DNA of 64,000 nt from Adiantum capillus-veneris (taxonomy: Eukaryota > Streptophyta > Polypodiopsida > Polypodiales > Pteridaceae), in the NCBI GenBank assembly GCA_014529385.2, contig CM043967.1, positions 81,602,278 to 81,666,277 of the forward strand. The letters are read 5' to 3'. Under the pieces are notes generated by a model that was not told the origin of the DNA, searched no databases, and saw nothing but the letters and a program-made list of their open reading frames with translations. Positions 44,199 to 56,144 of this stretch are shown one piece after another. The translations under genes were made by a program, and so were the position numbers. Positions within the stretch are counted from its first letter, which is position 1. Every line of letters starts with the position of its first letter.

Positions 44199-45025
44199 AT
44201 TCTTTTTGCCCTTATCACCAGAATTTCCAGACGAATTGCTGCCAGCAGAAGCATTAGGAACATAATTTTTGCCACTCGCAGCAGAACCATAAGAAGTGGT
44301 TGCATTGCTATTACCACCCTTTCTTTGAGAAGCAATAAAATCCTGTTCAACTGCACGCTATCTAGTCCTGTTTTTTCTGGAAAGTGACTCTTGCAACAGC
44401 AATGTGCATAATGCATCAAACTTGACAACTTCTGGAGTCTCCATGTACTAGCAAAAGTCTGGTAGGAATCAAGTAAGGCATCAAGAACAGTCTGCACAAG
44501 GGAACTATCTGAAATAACTTCACCTGCAGAAATAAGCTGCTCATTGATATCCTTGACACTGGCAAGGAAAGTGTCCATATCATCTTACTCATGCATAATC
44601 TTCGACTCCAGCTCTTTACGCAGCAAAGCAATTTTAGCCTCATTGCGGCTTGCATAAAGACCTGCTAGAATATCCCAAGCCTGTTTTGCAGATTTTGTTG
44701 AACGGATGTGAGGAACAATGGTGCGCTTCACAGACAACGCAATCAATGCATGAGCCTGCGCATCCTTAACATCCCAACGAGCTTGTTCTGCTATAGGCAA
44801 AACAACTCTAACAGCTGCAATCCTTGCAACAAGACCTGCAACATCCTCAACATCGCCTACATCCTCAGAACCAGGACGTACCCCAATGCCCTGCACAATG
44901 TTCCAGACACCCTTTGACACAAGAACATGTTGCATCATATAAGCCCACATAGGGTAGTTGGCCCCATCCAACCTGTCCTCAGCAGCAAACATCTTGAACA
45001 CATCTGTATTCTTGTTGTCAACCAT
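44199..45025 (-). pseudogene. Copia H gag
   Basis: ATG at 45025 (MVDNKNTDVFKMFAAEDRLDG) starts a UBN2-type copia gag with NYPMWAYMMQHVL and KSAKQAWDILAGLYASRNEA. An in-frame TAA at 44587-44585 interrupts it before MDTFLASVKDINEQLISAGE, and a frameshift near 44450 follows. The protein would form the capsid; this copy is broken. Confidence 0.85.
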
Positions 45026-45350
45026 GGTAAATGCTGCACCTGATGTGAAAACTGCCCAAAAATACGAGAAACGGAGCGGGAACAACCTGTGCTACATAGC
45101 ACAAACCGTAGTAGACTATAAGGCACCTGTTATGCAGAAAACGACACTAACAGAAATTCTTCACAAAATGACAAAATAGCTTGTGCAGTACTGCGTGTAG
45201 TGGAAACGGAGGCCGAAATGAGCCCAAATCAAATTTTTGTTGACCCGCGAACGCTCGCCAAAGCTCACTGACATCGGAGAAAGTGAGCAGGCGTGTGTTG
45301 GAGCAGCTGGCGACTAAGCGCGGGAGTACGTGACCTGCTCTGATACCAAT

Positions 45351-45577
45351 TGTTGGAATTAGGGTTGCAGAGAAACACACACAGCTTGGAGAAGACGAAG
45401 GAGGCTCAAGGCACACAATAGAGAGTGTGTTACTTAGTGTGCAATGGAAAGATGGATAGCCCTAGAGTGATGGGTGTATATACAATGCACGGGAGAAAAA
45501 ACCTCCTAAAGAGGGAAAAAATGCCCCGGCGGTCCTAGTGTGTTCACACACATCACTACCACATGTATATGGTAACA
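45351..45577 (-). repeat. 5' LTR of copia H
   Basis: 227 bp, TGTTACCATATACATG...CCAACA, with a TATA-like GTATATACACCC-type segment. Near-identical to 48045-48275. Confidence 0.93.
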
Positions 45578-46715
45578 CTATGGTCAATTTTGTATCGTAG
45601 GACTTCGTGCACTGCTGGGTTTCTAGGGTTTTTTCCTGAGCCTAGACTTGCTACCCGACCATATAGAATTGTTTACTGATAAGCTTAGAACTTAACCCTC
45701 ATATCTCATGTCAGATGGCGTTGAAATTGAGGACTATGGACTCCGTAAATTGCGCTCGAAGAAGGTAGAGAGCTTTCTTCTTCAAGAGTGACTAGTGAAA
45801 ATGAGGTGATTTTGGGGCTACCCTAGATATCTATACTCGGACTTCCCAAACTATTTTTTCCCAAATTCCCTTGTTAGTCCTACTAGGTTATGAAACCTAT
45901 GCTAAACTCAAAAATTTCTTCAATCGGATTCCGTTAGCTCATTCTACAAGAATTTGCGAAAGTAGGCATTGGCGGCCTAATTTAGGCTTCCTCCTTTAAT
46001 CTGTCGATTAGATTGATTTTTTTTGTGTCTGTCCACCTTGTCCTTCTGATCATAAGAGTATCTTCAGTTTCTCCATCTGAGCTCATTTGCTATTTATTAT
46101 TAATTTGACATGTTTATTGAGACAAATCAAAGAAAATAATAAAACGCACTAAAAAAGCAAAGTGAAAATTAAAAATTTAAAACATCCATTGAAAAACACT
46201 ACTTTATTGTTTTTTGGTGGATTTCTCTATTTTTAAGCCCCAATATAAAAATACAATTTTTGATGATTTTCTGATAGTATATACACTATTTACACTCATC
46301 GAGGAGATGTTATCAATTGAATTTCCCCTATTGATGATTTTGTAAGGGCATTATTAGGTAATTTTTCAACAAAAAAAAAATTCATACGTTAACATCGCCT
46401 CTTCAAACATTGTCCTTAATTACTTAGTTTCCTTCCACCCCTCCTAGATGGTGTACTCCGGGACGACTGTGTGCATGGATTGAACAATCATTTCTATGCA
46501 TAGCTTTGGTTGGCTATATCATGCTTCGAAGATCAAATGCAATTCAAACCATTAGGACGTGCAAGAGTTGGGTCTTGAGTAATTAAGGTCAAGGTTTTTT
46601 GTTGCTATCTCCCAAAGAGAAAATCTTGTAGCTTGTGTGGTCTTTGCTTTATTGTACCGTCGGGATGCTTTGGCACGCTGATTTTCTGAGTTGTCGGTAT
46701 CAATGATGACGTTTG
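45578..46715 (-). other. Element A2 non-coding segment, inverted
   Basis: Minus-strand match to element A 25240-26240, adjoining copia H at the CATAG target. AT-rich, no genes. Confidence 0.75.
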
Positions 46716-47837
46716 TTAAGCTTTAACTCGCCATTGGTATCTTAGTTTCCCTTGGATAAAATGTTGTGGTTGAGTGTTTTGAGACTTAACTCTCCTCTGC
46801 TTCATCAGTTTTACAGTTTGTGGAGAAGATAAGTGATCCTTTTTCCTCCAAATCCATCTTATTTTACGTTCTCTGCTCCAAGATGCTCTTCTTTGTGTTT
46901 TGAACCATGGAACTGTCTTTGGTACAGTAGATGATGTTTTGGGCACCCTAATTTGAAACGGCTTGTCCTTAAGTTGCGCTTTTGGTACCCAGATATTTCT
47001 GCCTCTTTGCATGCTACTTGTAGCATCTGCTTGTCAATAGAATGGAGAAGATTGATTGCTTCGTGGTTTGTTCTGCCTTGTATGTCCACATCCATGAGAT
47101 TCCAAGAATCATTCTTTCATTCATGTGCTGATCTGGTAAGCATACAAACTGATGAGGGCATGAACATCCATGTACTAGCACATCTAAGTTGACTACTCCC
47201 AGCTCCGGTGCTGGGTTCTTGTTGCATCCTTTAATAGCCGATATTCTGGTTTTCAAAGATTGATTTTTTTCTTTCTTGTACATGGAATAACTGACTGCAT
47301 TTACTCGAGCTCCTGTATCGACCAATGCATTTGTGTTAGGATTGTTCAGTGTTGTACTTTGATGCGAAGGTCCATTCCATCTAAGCATTCATCATCTGTT
47401 GACATTGCATCCTTCTGTAACGCCCATAGTCATTCATCTAGTTCCAGAGTGTTGATCGGAATAGGTATTTGTTGATCTTTGAGAGCAGCTTTCCTTTTGA
47501 GTACTCATACAGCTGCTAGCCTTTGCTCATCAAGCTTTTCTAAATTTTCAAGCCTCTCTGACAATTCATGTCCAGTCCACTCAAGATTCTTAGCTACCCT
47601 TAGTATCGGAAATAGAAATTCTATCGACAGTATGGCATCAAGACCATAAACAAGGTTAAAGGGTGTAGCATTTAAAGCTCTCTTGAATGAAACTCTAAAT
47701 GCCCATAGAGTGGCATGGAGATTCATCTTCCAATCAGTCCGTCTTGAACTAGCCACTTTAGTCAATACCCAGCTAAGAATTTTATTCATATGCTTAGCTT
47801 GTTCATTTGCTTGTGGGTTATAGGGAGCCAAAGACTC
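46716..47837 (-). pseudogene. Element A2 integrase C-terminus and retropepsin, inverted copy
   Basis: From 47831: PYNPQANEQAKHMNKILSWV (integrase Glu region), FNLVYGLDAILSIEFLFP, NLEKLDEQRLAAV, then a stop. A ~14-bp insertion near 47365 shifts the frame, and the frame 47388-47014 carries NALVDTGARVNAVSYSMY (intact D-T-G-A), AIKGCNKNPAPELGVVNLDV and HMNERMILGISWMW. The tail (WVPKAQLKDKPFQIRVPK, from 47012) is uninterrupted here and gives the empty site of the CACTA element. It has the same domain order as 17951-19391, showing that retropepsin after integrase is a property of the family. The breakpoint with copia H is at about 47838. Confidence 0.8.
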
Positions 47838-48044
47838 TCAGCAGGAGAGATCAGCTTGGCTTATGTGCCCACACAGGACAACCTTGCAGATCTTTTCACA
47901 AAGGCATTGTCTCGTGAGAAGCTTGAAGCTTTCCGCAAAGCTTTGGGCTTAGTCCCCTTTGTGGACTAATCCTGTCCTTAGGGCATGGCACTTCCCTTTA
48001 CTCATGTGCGAGCTCTCGTTCACCGCATCACTCGAGGGGGGATT
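47838..48044 (+). pseudogene. Copia H RNase H C-terminus and polypurine tract
   Basis: Reads LSAGEISLAYVPTQDNLADL, FTKALSREKLEAFRKALGL and a stop at about 47970, the conserved end of copia RNase H. The PPT CGAGGGGGGATT lies directly before the LTR at 48045. The upstream RT is absent: the segment begins at the inversion breakpoint. Confidence 0.85.
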
Positions 48045-48275
48045 TGTTACCATATACATGTGTGTAGTGATGTGTGTGAACACACTAGGACCGCCGGGGC
48101 ATTTTTTCCCTCTTTAGGATGTTTTTTCTCCCGTGCATTATATATACGCCCATCACTCTAGGGCTATCCATCTTTCCATTGCACACTAAGTAACAGTACA
48201 CTCTCTATTGTGTGCCTTGAGCTTCCTTCGTCTTCTCCAGGCTGTGTGTGTTTCTCTGCAACCCTAATTCCAACA
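48045..48275 (+). repeat. 3' LTR of copia H
   Basis: 231 bp, TGTTACC...CCAACA, followed by CATAG (48276-48280), the target duplication partner of 45582-45578. Confidence 0.93.
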
Positions 48276-48280
48276 CATAG

Positions 48281-49515
48281 TAGCCTGTCAGCTCAACCGA
48301 ACTGGATGAGACTTGAATTGTAGCATGCCCCTATATAATAGAACAATTCCATATCACCAGATGACCATTTGGAAGGGGTCGGCGGGGAGGGGGGGGTTCC
48401 AAATAAATAATCTAGGTTTTTCCCATATGCCAGAATTGGATTCTGACTCCACAAACAGTAAACGTCAAATTTGACATATGAAGTCAAACTTACTCCAAAT
48501 GGGCCAAAAATGGATGAGTAGCATCAAGTCTATGTAGCGGACAAGTCCATAGCTTCAAAAGTGACTAACCAACTCAACATGCCATCTAGTCACAAAAATC
48601 GGTGATTTTAGAGTTGACAAGAGCACAAAATGATGTCGACACAATCGAACTTTATCAAATTCATAAGACTTGTTTTAGATGTATTAAATATGTATAGGTC
48701 ATCAAATTGACGATTCTCGCAAAAAAAGTGACTGCTGTAAATAGTCCTGATTATTTACTTTTGTGCTTGTTTGGCTTGAAATTCATATCTTCACTTCACC
48801 TATCACTTGTAAACATCTATAACATGCCACATGTCAAGTATGAGCCAAAATGATCAAGAAAAACTCCAAATTTGTAGAAAAACGCACGAAAGTCTTTTTA
48901 ATCCAAATTTTGAGCTATCACATTTTTTGATCCAAATCACCCCATATCTCACACACAGACTCTACATCATGTCTAGAATCAAGTTGCAACAAAAAATGTA
49001 CAATTTGATGAAAAAGTTAATAATTACAATTATTTACTTTTTTTGCCAAAATGGGTACAATCTGTAACTCTGACCTTATGGGACCAAAGAACATGATGTC
49101 CCAAGTCCACTGATCATGTTTGAGCAAGTTTGGATCTCAAAAACTCAAAATATCTTTATATCTAATGTTTCACAGTCTAAAAGCCTAAATCTGGCACCAT
49201 TTTCACCCAGTGCACTCAAATGAGCCCACATTTCACTCAGAGCACCTAAATGCCATATGTTTCAAGCCTATGATGTCAAAAATGAAAAAAGTTGGAAAAA
49301 ATATCCATTTGTAAACAATCGCGATTATTTACTTTTGTTGCAATTGTTGCCTGAACTGCATGATTTTGATCTCTACATGTTTTTATGCATCTATGCATGC
49401 TCCAAAATTGATTTGAAGCAAAATGGACATCATTTATTAGCAATTCAAAATCAAGGAATTTTAGAGCGGGATTCGTAGAGTTTTCTAACTTTGACACTGT
49501 ATTCCCTTAACAGCA
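48281..49515 (+). repeat. Element A2 untranslated region with palindrome repeats
   Basis: Direct continuation of A2 after copia H. 22-bp palindromes of the same family as at the window start lie at 48737-48758, 49016-49037 and 49311-49332 (spacings 279 and 295 bp). TTTGGATCTCAAAA and GATCA-TTTGA blocks between them correspond to those in the 1-2330 array. Non-coding. Confidence 0.78.
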
Positions 49516-52500
49516 ATGCAAACGATCAAGAAGGCAAAGAAAAGGGTGTCCCAGAAAGAAAAGCTACAAGAGTTGCCACCATACCAACTAGATCCAAGCT
49601 CAGCGAAGACAGCAAAGGCAACCTACTTGTCTAAGGAACAGCTTAAAGAAAACAACACAGCTATTTTCACGGGTAGATTCAAGAGAAAAGAAGGACACCA
49701 GGTAGGATTGCAAATGCTACCAAAGGAGATTTATGATGTAGCAGCAAAGCGAGACACCAAGAAAGCCAACAAAAGGCTAGGGCTAAGAGATTCCTACGAC
49801 TAGGAACCATGCGGAGTGGATTTCTAGAAGGAATATGAATTACTATCCACCTCAATCAAAGAAGATGGGTGATTCCAAATCACGGATCAACAAGGGAAAA
49901 AGGTAGAAGTGGTAATCACTATAGAGATATTGGTTGAGGCACTAAGCTGCCAACAGAAGGTACGATGATGCAGGCCAGAGATAGAAACATAGTAGGTACT
50001 TTTACCAAAGATATTGTTTCTGCTACGTTTTCTAATCTCATCCAAAGGCAAGTGGAGGAACCAGGTCACCTCTACCATCAACATTTCCACTTCCCATCAA
50101 AGAGATTGCCACAGTACACAACTCCAAACCATGTGTTTGCGACTACTTTCACTCAAGTATTGAAGTCGACATCCAGGCAAGAAATAGATCACGCGCAATA
50201 TATGCTTACAACACTAAAGGGCACAAAGAAAGAGGGAAATATCACATATCTAGGCGCTCCAGAAGTGCTAACAAGAATATCATATCATGCAATTGGAATG
50301 GATGACAATTTATCACCAGCAGATCAGAACACCTGGATCGTGTCCACTCAACCTTCTCCAAGAACCACTTGATCAACAAAGAGAGTGTACAAGTCAAATG
50401 AGGAAACTGTGGAAAGTTTCCATGAAGCTCATAGTAATGAAATCTCTGACAATGAAGAAAGACGGGATTGAAGCAATGAAAAAGAAAGCAATAGTAGCTC
50501 ACCAAGAGGAACCACAACAAAAGAAGGCGAGATTTGAAAGAGAAAAGGAGACATATGAAAGGAGTCGCTAAGCTGTAGGTGAGGACCCTGAAAGATGGAT
50601 TCCAAGAGATATAAAGGGAATAAAAACTAAGAACCCTGCAAGGAGAGGACTTGAGGATCTCAAAGATTTCCTTGAGCGGATGTATGCAGAAGCTGAAGCC
50701 TCAAAGCTGAAAGAAGCTCAAGAAGCTCAAAGGAAAGCAAAGGAAGAAGCGACTGAGCAACAGAGACAAGCGGAAGCTACTGAACAAAGTGAGTCCCATC
50801 ATGACCATGAGGAGATATCTCCAAGACCCACTTCACCCACTACGAAGAAAGAAGACCATTCCATGCCAAGTCCAAGTCCTTCACCAATTGCTAAACCCAA
50901 TGAAGGCAAAGATGCAAAGGGAAAACAGAAGCAACAGGAAGAGGCTAGTTTTGAACAGCCAAAGGGAATAGACAAAATTGAAGAAAGACCTTCTACAACA
51001 ACCCAACCAGAATCATCCGAGGAATCCATGAACCCTCAAGAAGCAGTAGCAGCCGAGGCATCCACAAAGCCTCAAGGAGGAGAAGTAGAACCCCCTCCAC
51101 AGCCACAAGCAGAAGCCACAACACCAACCAAAGATCCACAAACTAAAATGACCCAAACCTCAAAACAACCCCAGGTAGAGCCTAAAGATTGGGAAACAAA
51201 TGACGAAGTCATCATGCAAGTGAATGAATAAGCCAAGCAAATGCAGCTGATGATGGATAAGATGCGAACAACAGCACTTAGTCACAGTGCTAAGGCTAAG
51301 GAGCTAGAACTAGTCATTGATGCTCTACAAGGATAAATGGATGACCGAATGAGCATCATTGCAGATCTTGAAAGGCAGATCAAAGAAAATGCAGCAGAAC
51401 AACACCAGATTGCAAAGGAGAAGCAACAAAAAGAGATGGAAGAGCTTCTCACCAAATTATCCGATGCATGCAAAAGCAAAGATCAATAACTGACAGAAGT
51501 AACCAATGAAGGTCTAACCACTGCTCTGTCAGTACAAAATATCCAAGTGCACCTCAATGTAGCTAATGCTTCTTTGCAGTACTCCGAGCAATGGATCAAT
51601 TATCAAGCAGCATTTTTAAGACAGATAAGAGAAAACCACGTTGTCACCTCAATCAAGGGAACATATGAATTCTACAAGACTTTAGAAAAGAGGAACAAGG
51701 ACCTTGAGCTAGAGCTGAAGCTGGAGTAAACACAAAGACAAGACCTTGCCTTGATGCGGGTCTAAAGAGAAGAGAAATTGCTTAAAGAAATAGAGTAATT
51801 CAAGAGAGTCAATCAACTGCTAAGAGCGGGACAACCAGAAACTCAGGATGAAGCAGGTCCCTCCGAATAACCAACCATCGACATACCCTCGGTCTCTTTT
51901 ACAGATATGGAAACACAACCATCAGAAGGACTAGTAGCAGAGTCAGATTTTCAAGTACCACTCACTGAAGCCGAGGAGGTGCCAATGGTCCATCTTACTA
52001 AAGTTGAGAAAGATGCACGGAAAGAGCAGATTGTCCAAGAAATAGATGCTGAATGGAAAGCAGCAATGGATTGTGAGGTGAGATTCTCCACTCAGTAGAT
52101 GTAACTCAGCTCACTCCCAACCAAATCAATGCTCAGTGGCATCAGCAATCACTACCCTACCCATTGATAAAAGTGGATCTACTACAGGTCAAGAAAAGAC
52201 TATACATGGATATGCAGGCAGAAGGCTCAATTGATATCCACCTCAAGTGGAGAAAGAACTGGTTGAACAAAAACTCCATAATATCTAATTCTTTTCACAA
52301 GATCACATGCAACCCTACAGAAGGACCCTACATTATTTTGTATGTACCAAGAGTAAGGACATGGCAAGCATACAATGCACTGAAAAAGAAGAGGCCGACA
52401 TGGCAGAATTACCCATGACTACTAGCTCTAGAGCAGGGACCAGCAACGGAGGAATACATGGTGAAAACCCTAACAGGCACTATTAGCTTCTTCAAGATCC

Positions 52501-52668
52501 TCCCTGACCTCTCATGTGAAATGCTATGTAAGATTTGTAGAATGATGCTCACCTGCATTCAAACCTTTCACGAGCCTGAGGAAGCAAGAGCACCATGGAT
52601 GTCTTTTCTTGAAGGCAATAAAGGTCTATGTTATGACTTACGTGGACGGCCTTTAGAAGAAGTCCTTT
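49516..52668 (+). pseudogene. Element A2 ORF3, copy 2 (left part, split by gypsy D)
   Basis: Better preserved than copy 1: 49516-49803 (KKAKKRVSQKEKLQELPPYQ), 49965-50372 (FTQVLKSTSRQEIDHAQYML), 50680-51231 (AEASKLKEAQEAQRKAKEEA, then a Pro/Glu/Gln-rich stretch to 51200), coiled-coil pieces to 51729, 51907-52098 (TEAEEVPMVHLTKVEKDARK), and the C-terminal globular part to 52668 (RVRTWQAYNALKKKRP; MLTCIQTFHEPEEARAPWMS). Several stops remain. The same layout in two copies supports a real protein of the element, not chance frames. Function unknown; the long charged coiled coil suggests a self-assembling structural protein, which is inference. The rest resumes at 62708. Confidence 0.6.
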
Positions 52669-52672
52669 ACGG

Positions 52673-53611
52673 TGTCAGGAGTTTTTTGGAGCAAGGGATT
52701 GTGCATATGTACATATACATGCATGGTGCATCAAATAAATAATTGCCCATTTTTCAGAGCCAGGTGGTTACGTGGGGCCCACATGTGTACAGGTAGGACA
52801 GGATGTACATAGTGCATCCATTTTCACTATTACAAGTACCACTGTGTTTTTTCTACAATAAGGAGGAGTTGGTAGCGCGTAAAACTTCTCGAGAAAGCTA
52901 TCTGCGGGCTGTAGACATGAGGTAAGCAGGTGCGTCAGATGGCATCTAGTGGCGTCAGGAGGGCGAACGAGGTCAATATTTGCACGCGGATGAGGACGGA
53001 CACAACGTGGGTGTTTTCTTGTGAGAGTTATGCAGAAAGTTCATCATCAGGACCACTTTTTGGGGCCACTTCACGTGGTTGCGAGACGCATTATTGAAAA
53101 GAAATGAGTGCCAGGTGTGCGGATGATGCAAAAAGGTGACAACTATGCACTGCGAGGTCAGTTTTTGGCATGTTCGGGGTCCGTTTGAGGTCATCTAAAA
53201 GGCCAAGGGTGCCCAACTAAAAAATCTAAGTGTGGGAACTGAAAAAACTGAGAAAAGACCAAAGAAAAACGTGGAGAAGAGAGGAGGAACAGCCGCAAGT
53301 GTGTTTTTGCTCATTTTGGAGCCTGTTTTGGCCGTAAACTGCTCATCCGAGGTCGGATTTGAGCACTTTGACATTGTAGACTGGGTTTTTGGGCCGTTCC
53401 GAATGCAATGGGGCTGTCCATTTGGCCAAATTACTCCCTCTTTTTCTATTGTTTTGGCTGTGTAAGTTTCTCCTATGAGCAAAGTTTCTGCTCCAATTTG
53501 TGATATGTATCTGGTATATTTTACCCATTTTGTGTGAGCTATTTGCCCCATTGGTGTTGGCCTAAGCTCATTTGTACCTAATTATTAGAAGTTCTCCTCT
53601 TTTGAGCTGAG

Positions 53612-53651
<40 letters not shown>

Positions 53652-53819
53652 AGTGGGCAAGTGGATAGTCTCTCTCCTCTCACTCCAGAGGTGTGTTCCC
53701 TATCTCGGCCAGGTGTGTTTTGTAAGCCGAGTGGTGCCCCATAGTGTGTGTGTGTATCTTCCCAAGAGTGTGTGTCGGGTCGTTATAGACGCGGTGTGTG
53801 TGTTTTCATCCCGCTCACA
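52673..53819 (+). repeat. Left LTR of gypsy D
   Basis: 1147 bp with a GT microsatellite at about 53614-53650. Same structure as the gypsy B LTRs. Confidence 0.93.
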
Positions 53820-54573
53820 TTCTTTTGGCGCCCCCACGAAGGATCTTCTTCGAGTACCTTCTGCTTCGAGCTTCAAGCTTCGAGATTCGGGATTACAGGT
53901 TGCAGGTTGCAGATTACAGGTTATAGGTTACAGGTTACAGGGACAGGTACAGGTACAAGTGATTCACACAAGTACAGGTAGCTGGAGGACAATGATATAG
54001 TAGCATTGGTGTCACTTGCAGTTGTTGTGGGTATGCATCACTTGGCGCCTATTTGAGCTCATTGTCTGCTGGATTGTACGTTACTTGTGGAAACTGCCAT
54101 TGTACGCATTTGTGGAGCCATACTTGGTTGTATTTGGCAGTCCCAGCCATTTCTGAGACTTGGTGTGGAAGATAGTCATTTCTTAGACTTGACTATATGC
54201 GATTTGCATTAGCCTTCGTGTGAGGGTCGATAGCGTGAGGTTTTTATTGAGCTGGGGGATTCTCAAATGTGGAGATCCTTTCGGTGATACAGGTAGCTGG
54301 AGCACCCTTTTTGTGACCTCGCCATAGGCTATGTACTAGTGATTCCTACTTGATGCTCGGGTTCTATTGTTGGCAGTTTATGCATACATATACAGTCTAT
54401 ATTTTGGGTTCTTACTGCTCTATTTTTGAGGAAACTGTGTCGAAATTTTCCCAAGTTATGATGGCTGGTTTTTTGGTCTTTTGAGCCATTTATGCTGTTA
54501 TGCTGCTGAAATTTTGGCAAAATCAGAGGTTAAGTCAGGTGTGTCTTCTTGAGAGCTTCATGGTTGGCTTTAA
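53820..54573 (+). promoter_or_regulatory. Gypsy D primer-binding region and leader
   Basis: TTTTGGCGCCCCCACGAAG four bases after the LTR (PBS position), ATTACAGG/GTTACAGG repeats at about 53893-53940, and the block shared with the copia F leader at 54222-54294. Interrupted by the transposon at the TTAA at 54570. Confidence 0.65.
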
Positions 54574-55877
54574 CACTAGGTTGGTAACCTAAGAGGACAT
54601 AAAAGTGTCCTTTCAGGGTTTTGAAAAAAACCTCCAAAACCATAGTAGATCCACTCATTTTGTAAATTCCTTTCATGAGGTTATAGTTCAAGGCCTACTA
54701 AACATGGAAAAAATAAGAAACTTGTAAAATTTCTCATCTTTTGGTCACACCAAGCCTCCAAAGTTGATGGACCAGTGAATTTTCATCAAAACAGTCATTT
54801 CTTACGTTTTGTTGCATAAAAATAAGATTAGGGATTTTTGTAGGACTTGAGATAAATTCCCTAGTTAACTTCAATGGGTTGGTGATCAGAACATATGATT
54901 GCTTCTCACTCACTATATTTTGTTTTTCCAAAATAAATAGGTACAAAAAAGTTGAATTTTTACCATTCTGCAAACCTATCATCAAAGTTTCTATAGCCAC
55001 GCTCAATACAAATAATATATGCATGTTTTCTTAGTTCCATATTGTCCTTTATGTTAATAAGGAGCCATGGAGCATGTCAAAAGAATAATACATCTCTTAC
55101 CAAGGGGAATCTTGCGGACAAAGATGAAGTGTTAAATACAGCAAACATGAAAAAACTGGGTTGAACATTATGAGTTGTAGAATCCCATAGAAACTATTCA
55201 ATATCTAGCCAAATTTGATCCTTATGACTAGATATGGTTACTACCTACAAAATGTATGTAGTTGTCACAAGAAACTAACAATATTGAAAAAGCTATACTT
55301 GATATACTAGAATGTTTCGTTTTCTTCCATAATTGAAAAAATCAACCATCGTTGTGTACTATGCAAAATAGGGTATTAGGTGCCCCAAAACTCAAGGAAT
55401 GTTAGCTGTATGTTACAATATGTGACATAGAAAATCAAAAATGAATTTGGATATCATGAAATCCACCAAAAAAATCATAGAAGAGCTAAAATTGGCTAAA
55501 AAACAGGATTTGACAATTTTTGTAATTTGGTCATAACTTACAACTTTAATATTTATTTCTCCCTAGAAGCATCAGGACATGTTGAGGACTACTAAAGATA
55601 GTTCTCTAGCATTATAGACCTCACAAACATGAATTCTAGAGTGGTATAGTTGCCAAAAACAGGACCCGTTTTTTCACACAGTTTAGGTTGTGAAATGTTG
55701 TGCAAGGACAATGTTAAAGATGGAATTGATATTCCAAAAAAATGTCGAGTTTTTTTCAGCTCATGAGACAACTTTCAAGATAGATAGCACCTCAAAATCC
55801 ATTTTGAAACTCTTGACATAATTCAAGGAAAATGGTCACTTCACAGGACATAAAAGTGTCCCATTACCAACCTAGTG
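54574..55877. mobile_element. piggyBac-like non-autonomous transposon, copy 2 (empty site known)
   Basis: 1304 bp between TTAA at 54570-54573 and 55878-55881. 14-bp TIRs CACTAGGTTGGTAA and a GGACA..TGTCC subterminal motif once at each end. Gypsy B shows the unoccupied site GGCTTTAATGG (11361-11371) with one TTAA, proving a 4-bp TTAA duplication. The body is collinear and highly similar to 839-2176, with small indels. No transposase is encoded. Confidence 0.88.
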
Positions 55878-55880
55878 TTA

Positions 55881-56099
55881 ATGGATGATCAAAATGGCCC
55901 TCAATTCACTCCATTTCATTTAACTCAAAGAATCCACATAAATGTTCATGTTTCCAGGAATATTTTTTTCCAGCAGCACATAGTCTTTATGTTCGGGCCA
56001 AGAAGATTACGAGAGATCTTGGAATGTCCTTTGCCTGTTGTAATTCCGATGATCAACTATGAAAACTCATTTGATGTGCATGTGTTTGTACTTATCTAA
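55881..56099 (+). CDS. Small leader ORF of gypsy D
   Basis: Counterpart of 11368-11586 in gypsy B: 72 codons plus stop, three amino-acid differences. The transposon's right TTAA overlaps its ATG (MDDQNGPQFTPFHLTQRI). The original upstream ATG is lost through the insertion. No domain recognised. Confidence 0.4.
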   Translation: MDDQNGPQFTPFHLTQRIHINVHVSRNIFFQQHIVFMFGPRRLREILECPLPVVIPMINYENSFDVHVFVLI

Positions 56100-56144
56100 A
56101 GTTGAGCTCCATTGAAGTTTCTAGGGATTGGGTAGTCAAAAGTT

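Larger units (their letters stand above)
43330..45577 (-). mobile_element. Copia element H, 5' part (now inverted and truncated)
   Basis: 5' LTR at 45577-45351 (TGTTACC...CCAACA), PBS TGGTATCAGAGC at 45348-45337, then gag, protease and the start of integrase. It is preceded on the minus strand by CATAG (45582-45578), the same 5-mer that follows the 3' LTR at 48276-48280. Its 3' part lies at 47838-48275 in the opposite orientation, so the two halves were separated by an inversion. The element is cut off at about 43335 inside the integrase. Confidence 0.88.
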
